From Bradyrhizobium erythrophlei (GTDB lineage Bacteria; Pseudomonadota; Alphaproteobacteria; Rhizobiales; Xanthobacteraceae): 64,000 nucleotides of DNA. Positions within the stretch are counted from its first letter, which is position 1; each line of letters begins with the position of its first letter. Location: the NCBI RefSeq assembly GCF_900129425.1, contig NZ_LT670817.1, positions 5,518,001 through 5,582,000 of the forward strand, written 5' to 3'. Both the position numbers and the translations under genes were made by a program. This document shows positions 8,752-20,306 of this stretch, piece by piece. The notes under the pieces were generated by a model that did no database searches, was not told where the DNA came from, and saw nothing but the letters and a program-made list of their open reading frames with translations.

Positions 8752-9900
8752 ATGCTTGCGCGCGACGAACAATCCCCGCTGAAACGTACCCCTCTGCACG
8801 CGGTCCATCTCGCGAGCGGCGGCAAGATGGTGCCGTTCGCGGGCTATGACATGCCGGTGCAATATGCAACCGGCGTGCTCAGGGAACACCTTCATACCCG
8901 CGCCAATGCCGGCCTGTTCGACGTCTCGCATATGGGCCAGATCGCGCTGCGCCCGAAATCCGGCAAGCTCGAGGACGCCGCTTTGGCGCTGGAGCGGCTG
9001 GTGCCCCAGGACATTCTTGCCATCCCGGCCAGCCGGCAGCGTTACGCGCAGTTCACCAACGCTGTGGGGGGCATTCTCGACGACCTGATGGTGGCGAATT
9101 TCGGCAGCCATCTGTTCCTGGTGGTCAACGCCGCCTGCAAGGCCGAGGACGAGGCGCTTTTGCGCGCCAACCTGTCGGACGCGTGCGTGGTCGAGCCGCT
9201 CGCCGATCGCGCGCTGATCGCGCTGCAGGGGCCGAAGGCGGAATCGGTGCTGGCAAAGCTTTGTGCGGACGCGCCTGACATGCGGTTCATGGACGCCGGG
9301 CCCCGCCGGGTCGGCGGCATCGAATGTTACGTCTCGCGCTCCGGCTACACCGGCGAGGACGGTTTTGAGATTTCGGTCCCGGCTGAGCGGGCCGAGGAAT
9401 TGGCGAAAGCGCTGCTGGCGAACAGCGACGTGCTGCCGATCGGGCTTGGCGCGCGCGACAGCCTGCGGCTCGAGGCCGGACTTTGCCTGTATGGCCATGA
9501 CATCGACGCCACGACGACGCCGGTCGAGGGCGCACTGGAATGGTCGATTCAAAAAAGCCGCCGCCATGGCGGCACGCGTGCCGGTGGTTTTCCCGGCGCG
9601 GATGCGATCCTGCCGCAGTTCGAACAAGGCGCGCCGCGCCGCCGCGTCGGCCTGAGGCCGGAGGGCCGTGCCCCGGTGCGCGAAGGCGCGCTTTTATTTG
9701 CGGATGCCACTTCATCCGAACCGATCGGCACCGTCACCTCCGGCGGCTTTGGACCCAGCGTCAATGCTCCCGTGGCGATGGGCTATCTGCCGTCGACGCA
9801 GGCCGCGTCAGGCGGCCTGGTGTTCGCCGAGTTGCGCGGTCAGCGCCTGCCGCTGCGGATCGCGCCGATGCCCTTCGTTCCCAACACCTACAAACGTTGA
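8752..9900 (+). CDS. gcvT: Aminomethyltransferase (glycine cleavage T protein)
   Basis: T protein transfers the aminomethyl carbon from lipoyl-H protein to tetrahydrofolate, releasing ammonia. The 382 residues begin MLARDEQSPLKRTPLH, and the family blocks are visible: GYDMPVQYATGVLREHLHTR, LFDVSHMGQI, SRSGYTGEDGFEIS and GARDSLRLEAGLCLYGHD. The start at 8752 is set by GAGGG seven bases upstream and by N-terminal family fit. An in-frame ATG at 8656 lies inside the riboswitch and is not used. It is the first gene of gcvT-gcvH-gcvP. Confidence 0.95.
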   Translation: MLARDEQSPLKRTPLHAVHLASGGKMVPFAGYDMPVQYATGVLREHLHTRANAGLFDVSHMGQIALRPKSGKLEDAALALERLVPQDILAIPASRQRYAQFTNAVGGILDDLMVANFGSHLFLVVNAACKAEDEALLRANLSDACVVEPLADRALIALQGPKAESVLAKLCADAPDMRFMDAGPRRVGGIECYVSRSGYTGEDGFEISVPAERAEELAKALLANSDVLPIGLGARDSLRLEAGLCLYGHDIDATTTPVEGALEWSIQKSRRHGGTRAGGFPGADAILPQFEQGAPRRRVGLRPEGRAPVREGALLFADATSSEPIGTVTSGGFGPSVNAPVAMGYLPSTQAASGGLVFAELRGQRLPLRIAPMPFVPNTYKR

Positions 9901-9944
9901 ACTTGCAAACGTTGAACTTGCAAACGCTGAAACTTGCAAACGCC
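9891..9944 (+). repeat. 15-bp tandem repeat spanning the gcvT stop
   Basis: The unit CAAACGTTGAACTTG occurs twice exactly (9891-9905, 9906-9920), then once with two changes (9921-9936), followed by a partial copy. The gcvT stop codon is inside the first unit. It ends just before the gcvH ribosome binding site. It is probably a slippage product; repeat number may vary between strains. Confidence 0.85.
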
Positions 9945-9956
9945 AGAGGATTTTTC

Positions 9957-10322
9957 ATGACGACGCTGTTCACACCAGACCATGAGTGGCTCCGCATCGA
10001 GGGCGACGTCGCCACCATCGGCGTCACCGACTATGCGCAGTCGCAACTCGGTGACGTCGTGTTCGTCGAACTGCCCAAAGTCGGCCGCAGCCTGAAAAAG
10101 GCCGAAGCCGCAGCCGTGGTCGAATCGGTCAAGGCGGCCTCGGACGTCTACGCGCCGATTTCGGGCGAAGTAATGGAAGTCAACGACGCCGTGTCAGCCG
10201 AGCCGGCGCTGGTGAATTCCGACGCCGCCGGCAAGGCCTGGTTTTTCAAATTGAAAATCGCTGACCGAAGCGAACTCGACGGCCTGATGGATGAGGCCGC
10301 GTACGCCAAACATACGGCCTGA
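9957..10322 (+). CDS. gcvH: Glycine cleavage system H protein
   Basis: This 121-residue lipoyl carrier shuttles the aminomethyl intermediate between GcvP and GcvT and passes electrons to lipoamide dehydrogenase. The lipoylation site is the lysine in ESVKAASDVYAP, and the family start MTTLFTPDHEWLRIEGD is present. AGAGGA lies a few bases before ATG 9957. It is the second gene of the gcv operon, 56 bp after gcvT, and is followed by a family A palindromic repeat. Confidence 0.96.
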   Translation: MTTLFTPDHEWLRIEGDVATIGVTDYAQSQLGDVVFVELPKVGRSLKKAEAAAVVESVKAASDVYAPISGEVMEVNDAVSAEPALVNSDAAGKAWFFKLKIADRSELDGLMDEAAYAKHTA

Positions 10323-10373
10323 AATGGAGCACGTTGTGTTCGTTCGAAAGAATCCGGTCCGTACTCTACCATC

Positions 10374-10457
10374 GTCATGCCCGGCCTTGTGCCGGGCATC
10401 CACGTCTTCCTTTTTTCAGTCAAAGACGTGGATGGCCGGGACAAGCCCGGCCATGAC
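10374..10457. repeat. Palindromic repeat, family A copy 2 inside the gcv operon
   Basis: GTCATGCCCGGCCTTG and GCCGGGCATCCACGTC are mirrored by GACGTGGATGGCCGGGA and GCCCGGCCATGAC, leaving a short loop. It lies between gcvH and gcvP, so it is probably transcribed as a stable hairpin within the operon mRNA and could affect the relative amount of gcvP message. Confidence 0.85.
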
Positions 10458-10492
10458 GTGTTGATGCAATTCGACGCGATGAGGAACACCCC

Positions 10493-13366
<2,874 letters not shown>

Positions 13367-13382
13367 TGCTGTCCACACGGCC

Positions 13383-13492
13383 GTCATTCCGGGGCGATGC
13401 AAGGCATCGAGCCCGGAATCTCGAGGTTTCGGTGCCTTCTCGAGATTCCGGATCAGTCCGCATGCGCGGGCTGTCCGGAATGACCAGATAAA
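13383..13492. repeat. Palindromic repeat, family B copy 1
   Basis: The element opens with GTCATTCCGGGGCG and closes with CTGTCCGGAATGAC, with a second inner pair CCCGGAATCTCGAG / CTCGAGATTCCGG. Similar elements lie at 32870-32995 and 48714-48813. It fills the gap between the convergent ends of gcvP and the minus-strand DUF1835-like gene, where it could serve as a bidirectional transcript end. Confidence 0.85.
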
Positions 13493-13505
13493 AATCGGCG
13501 CACGG

Positions 13506-14513
13506 CTAAGGCGCGATCAAAGTGCGGGTGGCCGGGTCCCACCGCCAAAGGCGATCGTTGGTCAATTCGGTGCCGCCCCACCAGCGATGGATCGGGTTGC
13601 ACCGGCTGAAATCTTCGGTCCGCGCCAGAATGCCCTTGCCGAACGCGGTGAGCTCCAGCTTGCTTTGTTGGTATCGCTCATGACGATTGCGGTCCTCGTG
13701 CATCTCCGGCGTGAACGGGCCCTCATCGAGACCGGATACGGCCGGCACCGGACAATGAGCGAGCCCGCCCATTAACGCGCCGACTTCCCAGTAGCCGAAC
13801 ACGCGCCGTTCGTTGCGCTTTTTGTCGCCGGGAAAGACATCGAACGGGCCTGCCTTGCCTGCCGATATCAGCTCCAGCATCCGCATTTCCGTCGCGCCAA
13901 GCCCCGTCGCGGGCATGGGGAGTTCTTCGAGCAGTTCCAGCACGCTGTGCCGAAGCTGCGGCAGGACGCTGAGGTCCCCGCCGAGCAGGTTGAACCAGTC
14001 CTGCGGCGTCGGCCGGCGATAGGCCTGCCAGGCCATGCTGGCAGCTTCAAGATGATCGTTCCGGATCGTGATGGCCGGCAACCGCCATGTGGCCACCTCG
14101 TCCGGCAGGTGATTGCCGATGGCCACGTCCGCCTGGACCAATGTCAGCTTCGGAGCAATCTTTGCGTGCTGACGCAAATAGTCCAACAGCCAAATCAACG
14201 TCAGTTGTGAATTCGGGTCCGGATCGATCCATAACTCGATCGTCTCGCACCGCTCGCACAGATCAATCAATCCGATTTCGTTCCCAGCGAATTCTCCGGG
14301 ATGCTTCCGATAGGCATTCCTCAGCCAGAGATCGACCGTCCCGTCAGGTTGCGGGGAGCCCCGCGATAACGATGTGACGAGGTCTGCGTCGGATGGCAGC
14401 GGCCCCCAGACGAAGCGAAAGCCAAAGGGAATCACGATGTCGGCCAGACCGGTCTGCCTGGGGCCGCCCGCGCCACTGTCACTGGTTGTCAGAATCAGAC
14501 GCATGGCGCTCAT
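13506..14513 (-). CDS. DUF1835-like protein, paralogue 2
   Basis: The 335-residue protein has an N-terminal region (about 1-130) reminiscent of DUF1835 proteins: LADIVIPF, FVWGPLPS, then a strand-rich segment ending ETIELWIDPDPNSQLTLIWLLDYL. A middle part carries ATGLGATEMRMLELI, and the C-terminal block IHRWWGGTELTNDRLWRWDP is strongly shared with the upstream gene. It is a soluble protein with no signal peptide. Function is unknown. The next upstream gene (14522-15499) is a clear paralogue eight bases away, so the two are co-transcribed tandem duplicates. The family assignment is from pattern memory. Confidence 0.75.
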   Translation of the reverse strand: MSAMRLILTTSDSGAGGPRQTGLADIVIPFGFRFVWGPLPSDADLVTSLSRGSPQPDGTVDLWLRNAYRKHPGEFAGNEIGLIDLCERCETIELWIDPDPNSQLTLIWLLDYLRQHAKIAPKLTLVQADVAIGNHLPDEVATWRLPAITIRNDHLEAASMAWQAYRRPTPQDWFNLLGGDLSVLPQLRHSVLELLEELPMPATGLGATEMRMLELISAGKAGPFDVFPGDKKRNERRVFGYWEVGALMGGLAHCPVPAVSGLDEGPFTPEMHEDRNRHERYQQSKLELTAFGKGILARTEDFSRCNPIHRWWGGTELTNDRLWRWDPATRTLIAP

Positions 14514-14521
14514 CCCCTACC

Positions 14522-15499
14522 CTACGGCTTCATCAGAACCGGATTCCACCGCCACAGGCGATCGTTGGTCAGCCTGGTGCCGCCCCACCAGCGATCGATC
14601 GGGTTGTGCCGGCTGAAGTCTTCCTTGTGCGCGACAATCGCCTTGCCGAATTCGGTCAGCGAGAGCCGGCTTCGGTGGTACGCAGGGAGACGCTTCCCCA
14701 GGTTTTCTCGCCCGATCGTACGTAGCTCGTCGTCGAGACCGGCCACGGCAGGAATCGGACCATGCGCAAGCCCATCAAGCAGATAGCCGTGCTCCCACTC
14801 GTTGAAGATGCGCGTCTGTCGCAAGCTGCGAAGATGGAAAAGCGCATTCGTCCGCTCATACCCGCTCGCGATCAGTTCGAGCATCCGCATTTCCGTGGCG
14901 CCAAGTCCCGTCGTGCCGGAGGGAAGCTCTTCGAGCAGGTCAAACAAGGCCGGCCTCAGCAGCGGCAAAGCGCTCAAATCCCTGCCGAGCAAATCGAAGC
15001 AGGCTTCCGGAGTCGTCATCCGATAGGCCTGCCAGGTCGCGCTGGCGGTCTCAAGCACATCCCTGGTGACGGCAACGGCCGGCACCTGCCATCTGCCAAG
15101 CTCCTCGCCAGATGCCGCATTTAAATCGAAGTCGACGAGGCGCAGTCTCAACCGGGCGACGATCTCCGGATAAGAACGAAAATAGTCGAGCAGCCAAACC
15201 CGCTGCAATTGGTCGTTCGGGGTCGGATCAAACCATAGCTCGACCGCCTCACAGTGCCGGCAGAACTCGAGCAGTCCCAGATCCTTGCGGGCTCCAATAG
15301 CATCAGGCCACCTGCCAGCGTAGTCCGACCAGTGAGCGCCCGGGGCGTGCGTGTCCGAACGCGCGGCGACATAGCTTGCAAGTTCGTCTGGAGACGGCAG
15401 CGGCCCCCATACGAAGCGAAAGCAGATGAAAGGAATCACAACGTCGGCGAGGTCCGTACGCTCGAGGCTGTATTGGCCGGTCAGAATCAGACGCTTCAT
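14522..15499 (-). CDS. DUF1835-like protein, paralogue 1
   Basis: The 325-residue protein aligns along its whole length with the downstream gene: LADVVIPF, FVWGPLPSPDELASYVAAR, AVELWFDPTPNDQLQRVWLLDYF, TGLGATEMRMLELI and NPIDRWWGGTRLTNDRLWRW are common to both. The clearest N-terminal difference is an insertion of about 10 residues around HAPGAHWSDYAGRWPDA. The start is ATG with the recA terminator just upstream. No catalytic motif is recognisable. DUF1835 proteins are uncharacterised; the position behind recA is not enough to infer a repair role. Confidence 0.75.
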   Translation of the reverse strand: MKRLILTGQYSLERTDLADVVIPFICFRFVWGPLPSPDELASYVAARSDTHAPGAHWSDYAGRWPDAIGARKDLGLLEFCRHCEAVELWFDPTPNDQLQRVWLLDYFRSYPEIVARLRLRLVDFDLNAASGEELGRWQVPAVAVTRDVLETASATWQAYRMTTPEACFDLLGRDLSALPLLRPALFDLLEELPSGTTGLGATEMRMLELIASGYERTNALFHLRSLRQTRIFNEWEHGYLLDGLAHGPIPAVAGLDDELRTIGRENLGKRLPAYHRSRLSLTEFGKAIVAHKEDFSRHNPIDRWWGGTRLTNDRLWRWNPVLMKP

Positions 15500-15520
15500 G
15501 GCCCCGCCCGCTTACGCAGA

Positions 15521-15572
15521 AACAAAAACGGGCGCCTGAAAACGTCGGCAACTCAACGTCCTCAGCGCCCGT
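15521..15572 (-). terminator. Rho-independent terminator of recA
   Basis: Read on the minus strand, ACGGGCGCTGA pairs with TCAGGCGCCCGT around an inner ACGT/ACGT stem, followed by TTTTTGTTT. It is placed 44 bp after the recA stop and before the paralogous pair, so it should separate recA transcription from those genes. Confidence 0.85.
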
Positions 15573-15615
15573 CCGTGTCGAAACCTGAGCCCACAGACTC
15601 AAGCCCGAATAATAA

Positions 15616-16704
<1,089 letters not shown>

Positions 16705-16822
16705 TGGGTCGTGCTCCTTATGACGGGGATTCGCTAGAGGGACAAACGGGGCGGCGATTTAGGGACTGCAGCGATTGACGGCAGCGATGATTGATGGGAA
16801 CACCGTACCCTATTTGTTCCAG

Positions 16823-16837
16823 GTTCGCAATATGTTC
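16823..16837 (-). promoter_or_regulatory. Alphaproteobacterial LexA (SOS) box of recA
   Basis: GTTC-GCAATAT-GTTC is an exact match to the direct-repeat LexA box GTTC-N7-GTTC known for alphaproteobacteria. It lies 119 bp upstream of the recA start, so LexA should repress recA until DNA damage. A further GTTC at 16816 is out of register. Confidence 0.85.
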
Positions 16838-16946
16838 TTTTTTGGTGCTGGGTACTGGCCTGTTTTGGCCCCCTCGTGGCCTAGTTGAATTTCGCAGGCT
16901 TAATTTGCTCTGTTAACGATTTCGCGATGTGAGCAATTTTGACCAC

Positions 16947-16966
16947 CACGTCGGCTAGCCGACGTG
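16947..16966. promoter_or_regulatory. 20-bp perfect palindrome upstream of the zinc-ribbon gene
   Basis: CACGTCGGCTAGCCGACGTG is its own reverse complement over all 20 bases. It lies 88 bp before the start at 17054, in a 349-bp gap between the divergent recA and zinc-ribbon genes. It could be a dimeric repressor operator or an RNA hairpin in the leader. No factor can be named. The rest of the gap holds the recA LexA box and nothing else I recognise. Confidence 0.5.
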
Positions 16967-17053
16967 AGAGAGTATTCCATCACCGCACCGCCTTCGGCAA
17001 TTATCGGTGACAGAGAGTGCTGCACGCTCCCGCCCAACACAGGGAATGCGTCC

Positions 17054-17284
17054 ATGCCATTAGCCCATTCCACCGAACCATCACTACTTCCGATCGAACG
17101 GCCACGTTGTCCCAAATGTCAGGGCCGCATGATGTTGGCCCGGATCGAACCTGGCCCCGCCCATTCCGACCTGCGGACGTTTGAGTGTCCGAAGTGCGAG
17201 CATATCGAGAAAAAGCTGGTCGAAGACCCGATGACTTCAGCCAAGCCGGGATGGCAGAACAGCGGGCTTAGGGCACCGGGGTAA
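17054..17284 (+). CDS. Small CxxC zinc-ribbon protein
   Basis: The 76-residue protein has two CPKC motifs about 25 residues apart (RCPKCQGRMM and FECPKCEHIEK), which would bind one zinc ion in a ribbon fold. No enzymatic motif is present. An in-frame ATG at 16964 would start inside the 20-bp palindrome, so the start at 17054 (MPLAHSTEPS) is preferred. Such short zinc ribbons are common in Bradyrhizobium-type genomes with no assigned role. A stable hairpin (17300-17322) follows the stop. Confidence 0.7.
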   Translation: MPLAHSTEPSLLPIERPRCPKCQGRMMLARIEPGPAHSDLRTFECPKCEHIEKKLVEDPMTSAKPGWQNSGLRAPG

Positions 17285-17299
17285 TGTCGGAAATCGAAC

Positions 17300-17322
17300 T
17301 TATCCCTGCGGCACAGGGATAA
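17300..17322. other. 9-bp perfect hairpin after the zinc-ribbon gene
   Basis: TTATCCCTG (17300-17308) pairs exactly with CAGGGATAA (17314-17322) around a five-base loop. There is no following T-tract, so it may be a 3' stabilising hairpin or part of the leader of the next small gene rather than a classical terminator. Confidence 0.5.
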
Positions 17323-17384
17323 CTCGCGGTCACAATGAACAATTCCCCCGCTTCCCCGTCATATAAGAACGGGAGGTGGCGCGA

Positions 17385-17537
17385 ATGCCCTCAAGGAATG
17401 AGCGAGTAGAACTCGAAATCAAGATCATCAAGTACCGGGCCCTGGCGCGGCAAGCGCCCGACGTTGAGACCACGCAACGCATCAACGGATTGATTGCCGA
17501 ACTGGAGCAGAAGCTTCGCGAGATAGACGGCCAGTAA
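17385..17537 (+). CDS. Small charged helical protein (50 aa)
   Basis: The frame encodes 50 residues beginning MPSRNERVELEIKIIKYR and ending LIAELEQKLREIDGQ. The pattern of charged and aliphatic residues suggests two amphipathic helices that could form a coiled coil. A strong ribosome binding site (GGGAGGTGG, 17371-17379) lies six bases upstream, which is the main support for so short a gene. No domain is recognised and the function is unknown. Confidence 0.75.
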   Translation: MPSRNERVELEIKIIKYRALARQAPDVETTQRINGLIAELEQKLREIDGQ

Positions 17538-17963
17538 TTTTGAATTTGCGCGTTTCGCCCGCTCCCTGATCTTCGAGCAATTCAGATGCGAGCAATGAGC
17601 CACTGGCCTGTTGCTGTTGCGACGCCTGGTCGCCAGATTTCAATTCGTTAGGGCCTGATTTGATCACAACAGATTAGGACCGGGATGCTCGATCTCCGCA
17701 GCTCTACGGAGATTGGGCCTTGCTCTGGGATCAACAACGGCCCACGTCCAGAATCACGAAATCACGCCTGGGGGCGGCCAATAGGTTCACCCCAAAGAAA
17801 CGGCCCCAGCGCGGGCGCGCAACTGGGGCCGAAGTTATTAGGGAGGAGTGCCGCATATCGGCACAACCCCGATATGGGTTTCGTGGTCCGCCGATCCCAT
17901 TAAATTCGCTGTTAGGCTGTGCCCTGATTGAATCGTCAGCCAGCCTGTTTCGAATAAGGGCAC
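17538..17963. other. Gene-poor stretch with two strong hairpins
   Basis: No convincing gene is present. Two stem-loops stand out: ATCTCCG/CGGAGAT (17692-17713) and CGGCCCCAG/CTGGGGCCG (17801-17831, nine perfect pairs). The second, read on the minus strand, is followed by GTTTCTTT and might be a second transcript end. The region could contain a small RNA, but no promoter is clear. Short open frames here lack ribosome binding sites. Confidence 0.4.
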
Positions 17964-17994
17964 AAAAAAGCCCCGGACGAGGCCAGGGCTTTTC
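17964..17994 (-). terminator. Terminator of the outer-membrane protein gene
   Basis: AAGCCC and GGGCTT form a GC-rich stem, and the minus strand continues into six T residues. It lies 34 bases after the stop of the 18028-18801 gene. Plus-strand reading also gives a short TTTT, so it may act in both directions. Confidence 0.75.
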
Positions 17995-18027
17995 GTTGTC
18001 GGGATTACAATAGGACCGCAGGGCGGT

Positions 18028-18801
18028 TTAGAACTTGTAGTTCACGCCGACCTTCGCGATGGAGAGCTTGTTCACGACGGAGGCATTGAGGAAGTCGCCC
18101 GGCGCGGCAGAAACCGAAAACGCCACGTTCTTCGACTGGAATTCTATGTAGTCGTATTCGAGAAAGCCGGTCCAATTCCTGGCGAACGCGTACTCGGCGC
18201 CCATGCCGAGCAGCCAGCCGGTTGAGGTGCTGGAGGCGCTGGTCAGCGCCCCTGCGGCACCGACGATGCCACCGCCGCCGCCGACCAGGGCAGTAGACAC
18301 GGTTGCGCTCTGATCGTTGTGCATCCACGCACCGCCGCCCTTGATGTAGAGCAGAGTACGGTCTGCGACGACGCCGCCGAACCGACCCGTAACCGTCGCC
18401 AGCCAATCACTCTTCGACGTGCACGCAATAACCTCGAGGCAGGGTGTCGTTCCCTTGACGTCCATTCCGGCGATATCGCCCTGGATGCCGAACACTGCCC
18501 AGCCGGACTGATAATTATACCCAACCTGCCCGCCGCCCAGGAAGCCGCTGCGGCTGTTCTGGGCCAAGGCAAGGTTGAAGGGGGTGGTCGGAATTCCGGG
18601 GCCCGAAGCCGAAACGAGGTTGGTCTCGGTGGTTCCCCAGCCAGCGCCCGCATGGGCGCCGATATAGAACCCGGTCCAGGTCCAAATCTGTTCCGGCGCC
18701 GGCATGGCCTTCATCGGCAGGTCTGCCGCATAGGCGGAAGCACTCAGCGCTCCCGCGGTAGCCGCCGCGCAAGCCACCAAAATTTTGTTCAATCTGTTCA
18801 T
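18028..18801 (-). CDS. Outer-membrane beta-barrel protein (Omp25/Omp31-type)
   Basis: The 257-residue protein has a signal peptide (MNRLNKILVACAAATAGALSASAYA, cleaved before ADLP), the WTGFYIGAHAGAGWG opening strand typical of the Rhizobiales small porin-like family, and a terminal phenylalanine (VGVNYKF) as expected for outer-membrane assembly. The family forms eight-stranded barrels of structural or adhesive role. A Shine-Dalgarno is weak (CTGGGAACG). It has its own terminator and appears monocistronic. Confidence 0.9.
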   Translation of the reverse strand: MNRLNKILVACAAATAGALSASAYAADLPMKAMPAPEQIWTWTGFYIGAHAGAGWGTTETNLVSASGPGIPTTPFNLALAQNSRSGFLGGGQVGYNYQSGWAVFGIQGDIAGMDVKGTTPCLEVIACTSKSDWLATVTGRFGGVVADRTLLYIKGGGAWMHNDQSATVSTALVGGGGGIVGAAGALTSASSTSTGWLLGMGAEYAFARNWTGFLEYDYIEFQSKNVAFSVSAAPGDFLNASVVNKLSIAKVGVNYKF

Positions 18802-19119
18802 CGCCCGTTCCCAGTAAGGTTTAAATCGTGAAGGTCCTTACCGGAGCGTGGGACGGGAGTCTGTGGTTGCCGGGCAACACAGCGCAATTGTTCCATCGCC
18901 GCCTTATCTCCATCGTTAAGTACACAATTGGACATACCACGCCATCATTTTGGCGTATGTCCGCACCGCTCGTCTGCGGAAGAATACTGATGGAATACAA
19001 AGAGATGGAATACTCGGCTGTTCAACTGACTGAAGGAAGTGGCTGGAGATGGGAACTCAGGTTGGGCGAAGCCGGTGACTGAGAGTTCGCGCGTTCTGGC
19101 CTGATTTAGCGAGGGTGCT
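18802..19119. other. 318-bp gap, possible small-gene remnant at 18990-19082
   Basis: Most of this stretch is probably the omp promoter region. From ATG 18990 to the stop at 19080-19082 a 30-codon frame reads MEYKEMEYSAVQLTEG then GWRWELRLGEAGD. The phrase resembles the N terminus of longer small Bradyrhizobium proteins, so it may be a truncated copy. It has no good ribosome binding site. I do not call it a gene. Confidence 0.3.
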
Positions 19120-19299
19120 GTGCCCCACTACCGAGCTTACATCATTGGCCGCGACGGCCATTTCGTGGAAGCAATTAATCTGGATTGTGCGGATGACGCC
19201 GCAGCCATTGAGTCCGCCAGGCAATTTGCTGACGGCCACGGTGTCGAGGTTTGGCAACTGGACCGCCTGGTAGCGAAGCTCGCAAGCGAGCCGGAGTAA
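19120..19299 (+). CDS. Small conserved-type protein (59 aa), GTG start
   Basis: The 59 residues begin MPHYRAYIIGRDGHFVEA and continue with an acidic helix (CADDAAAIESARQFADGH) and EVWQLDR near the end. It has the beta-hairpin-then-helix feel of many rhizobial small proteins. GAGGG (19111-19115) precedes the GTG by four bases. No function is known. Supported by codon usage, ribosome binding site and family-like composition. Confidence 0.7.
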   Translation: MPHYRAYIIGRDGHFVEAINLDCADDAAAIESARQFADGHGVEVWQLDRLVAKLASEPE

Positions 19300-19414
19300 G
19301 GCCGCCCCCTCCAGAAGCGCGGCCGGCTTCACCGCAAGATGCCATCCGAATTCGACGACGAACCAGCCGGTCTCGGAGCAGGCGTAGGGACCCGCCGTAG
19401 TTAAAGGCGTGGCC

Positions 19415-19756
19415 TCAGCCGGCCCGCGCTTTCGGAGGCTCCGGATCCCCTTCGTCTGTCGCGGTAAAGCCCTGCCGAAGTTCCTTCGCAGTGACGAAGC
19501 GGGCCCCGATCAGTTCGCCCTGGCGCCAGACCATTGAACAGACCCGCAGAACCTCGCCACCGGCCGTGAAGGCGAGGCCGAAAAGGTCCGGCACCGCCAG
19601 CGCGCCGACATCCAGGCAGACGCCCTCGTCGGAAACTTCGAGGATCGTGCACTCGATCCACGGAGCGTCCGGCGCCGGGATCAAAAATCCCGGCTTGTTC
19701 ATATCGACCCGCACCTGCTTGCGCGCACCAAGCTCTTTGCGACGTTTCGCCATCAC
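19415..19756 (-). CDS. PilZ-domain protein
   Basis: The 113-residue protein consists of one PilZ-like domain. RKQVR near residue 12 fits the RxxxR half of the c-di-GMP site. The second half reads EVSDEG where D/NxSxxG is usual, so the acidic first residue is Glu and binding might be weaker. A VWRQGELIGARF strand completes the fold. Two adjacent ATG codons can start it. It probably binds or once bound c-di-GMP in the cytoplasm; the partner is unknown. Confidence 0.65.
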   Translation of the reverse strand: MMAKRRKELGARKQVRVDMNKPGFLIPAPDAPWIECTILEVSDEGVCLDVGALAVPDLFGLAFTAGGEVLRVCSMVWRQGELIGARFVTAKELRQGFTATDEGDPEPPKARAG

Positions 19757-19872
19757 TTCCCCGCAGGCCGAAGCCCAGGCGAAAATACCTTGAACATCTG
19801 TTGTCTAGAAAAGTTAACAATTCTATGGGGTTGGAACGAAATAAATGGGCTCCGAAGAGCACACGCAGAGGG

Positions 19873-20103
19873 TCAATCGGCGCTTGGCAACCGCCGCATG
19901 GTGAATTCGATATCGCCACCGGGCAGTTCGCGCCAACTCTCCACCCCGCTCATATAGGCGGCCTTGGGATAGCGGGTCAGGAAATCGCGCGCCTTGCTTC
20001 GCGCCTTGTCGCGCGGCAGCGTGAACGTCTCGCGCAGATAGCCATCATCCGGCTTGCGCCGGGCAGCCATCCGATCGGCGATATCGCGCGGGCGAGCGGC
20101 CAT
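19873..20103 (-). CDS. Small basic hypothetical protein (76 aa)
   Basis: The product (MAARPRDIADRMAARRKPDDGYLRE...) is 76 residues and basic at the N terminus, with a C-terminal segment ESWRELPGGDIEFTMRRLPSAD. GGAG lies seven bases before ATG 20103, which sets the start. A longer frame from 20241 adds an unlikely Arg/Trp-rich extension. Many rhizobial genomes carry similar short proteins of unknown role. Confidence 0.6.
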   Translation of the reverse strand: MAARPRDIADRMAARRKPDDGYLRETFTLPRDKARSKARDFLTRYPKAAYMSGVESWRELPGGDIEFTMRRLPSAD

Positions 20104-20306
20104 GTCGCAACTCCAACAGATCTGACGACGTAACCAATATAGCGCTTGTGGGAACCAATCCGAGTCCCGCCCCCTGCGGAAGCGAGGAATTTGAGTCGCA
20201 TAGCGGACATAAAGCCGATACGATATGAATATTGCCGGCAACGACGTTCAGGCGCCGGCGACTGAGAGCCCCAATGGGGACTCCCGCCTCGTAGCGAGTG
20301 AGTCCG

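Noticed and set aside
9540..9956. 5' extension of the gcvH frame
   Set aside because: It is inside gcvT in another frame; the true H protein start is ATG 9957 with AGAGGA upstream.
17720..18013. Plus-strand frame of 97 codons in the hairpin-rich gap
   Set aside because: It lacks a ribosome binding site, crosses two stem-loops and the omp terminator, and has no family resemblance.
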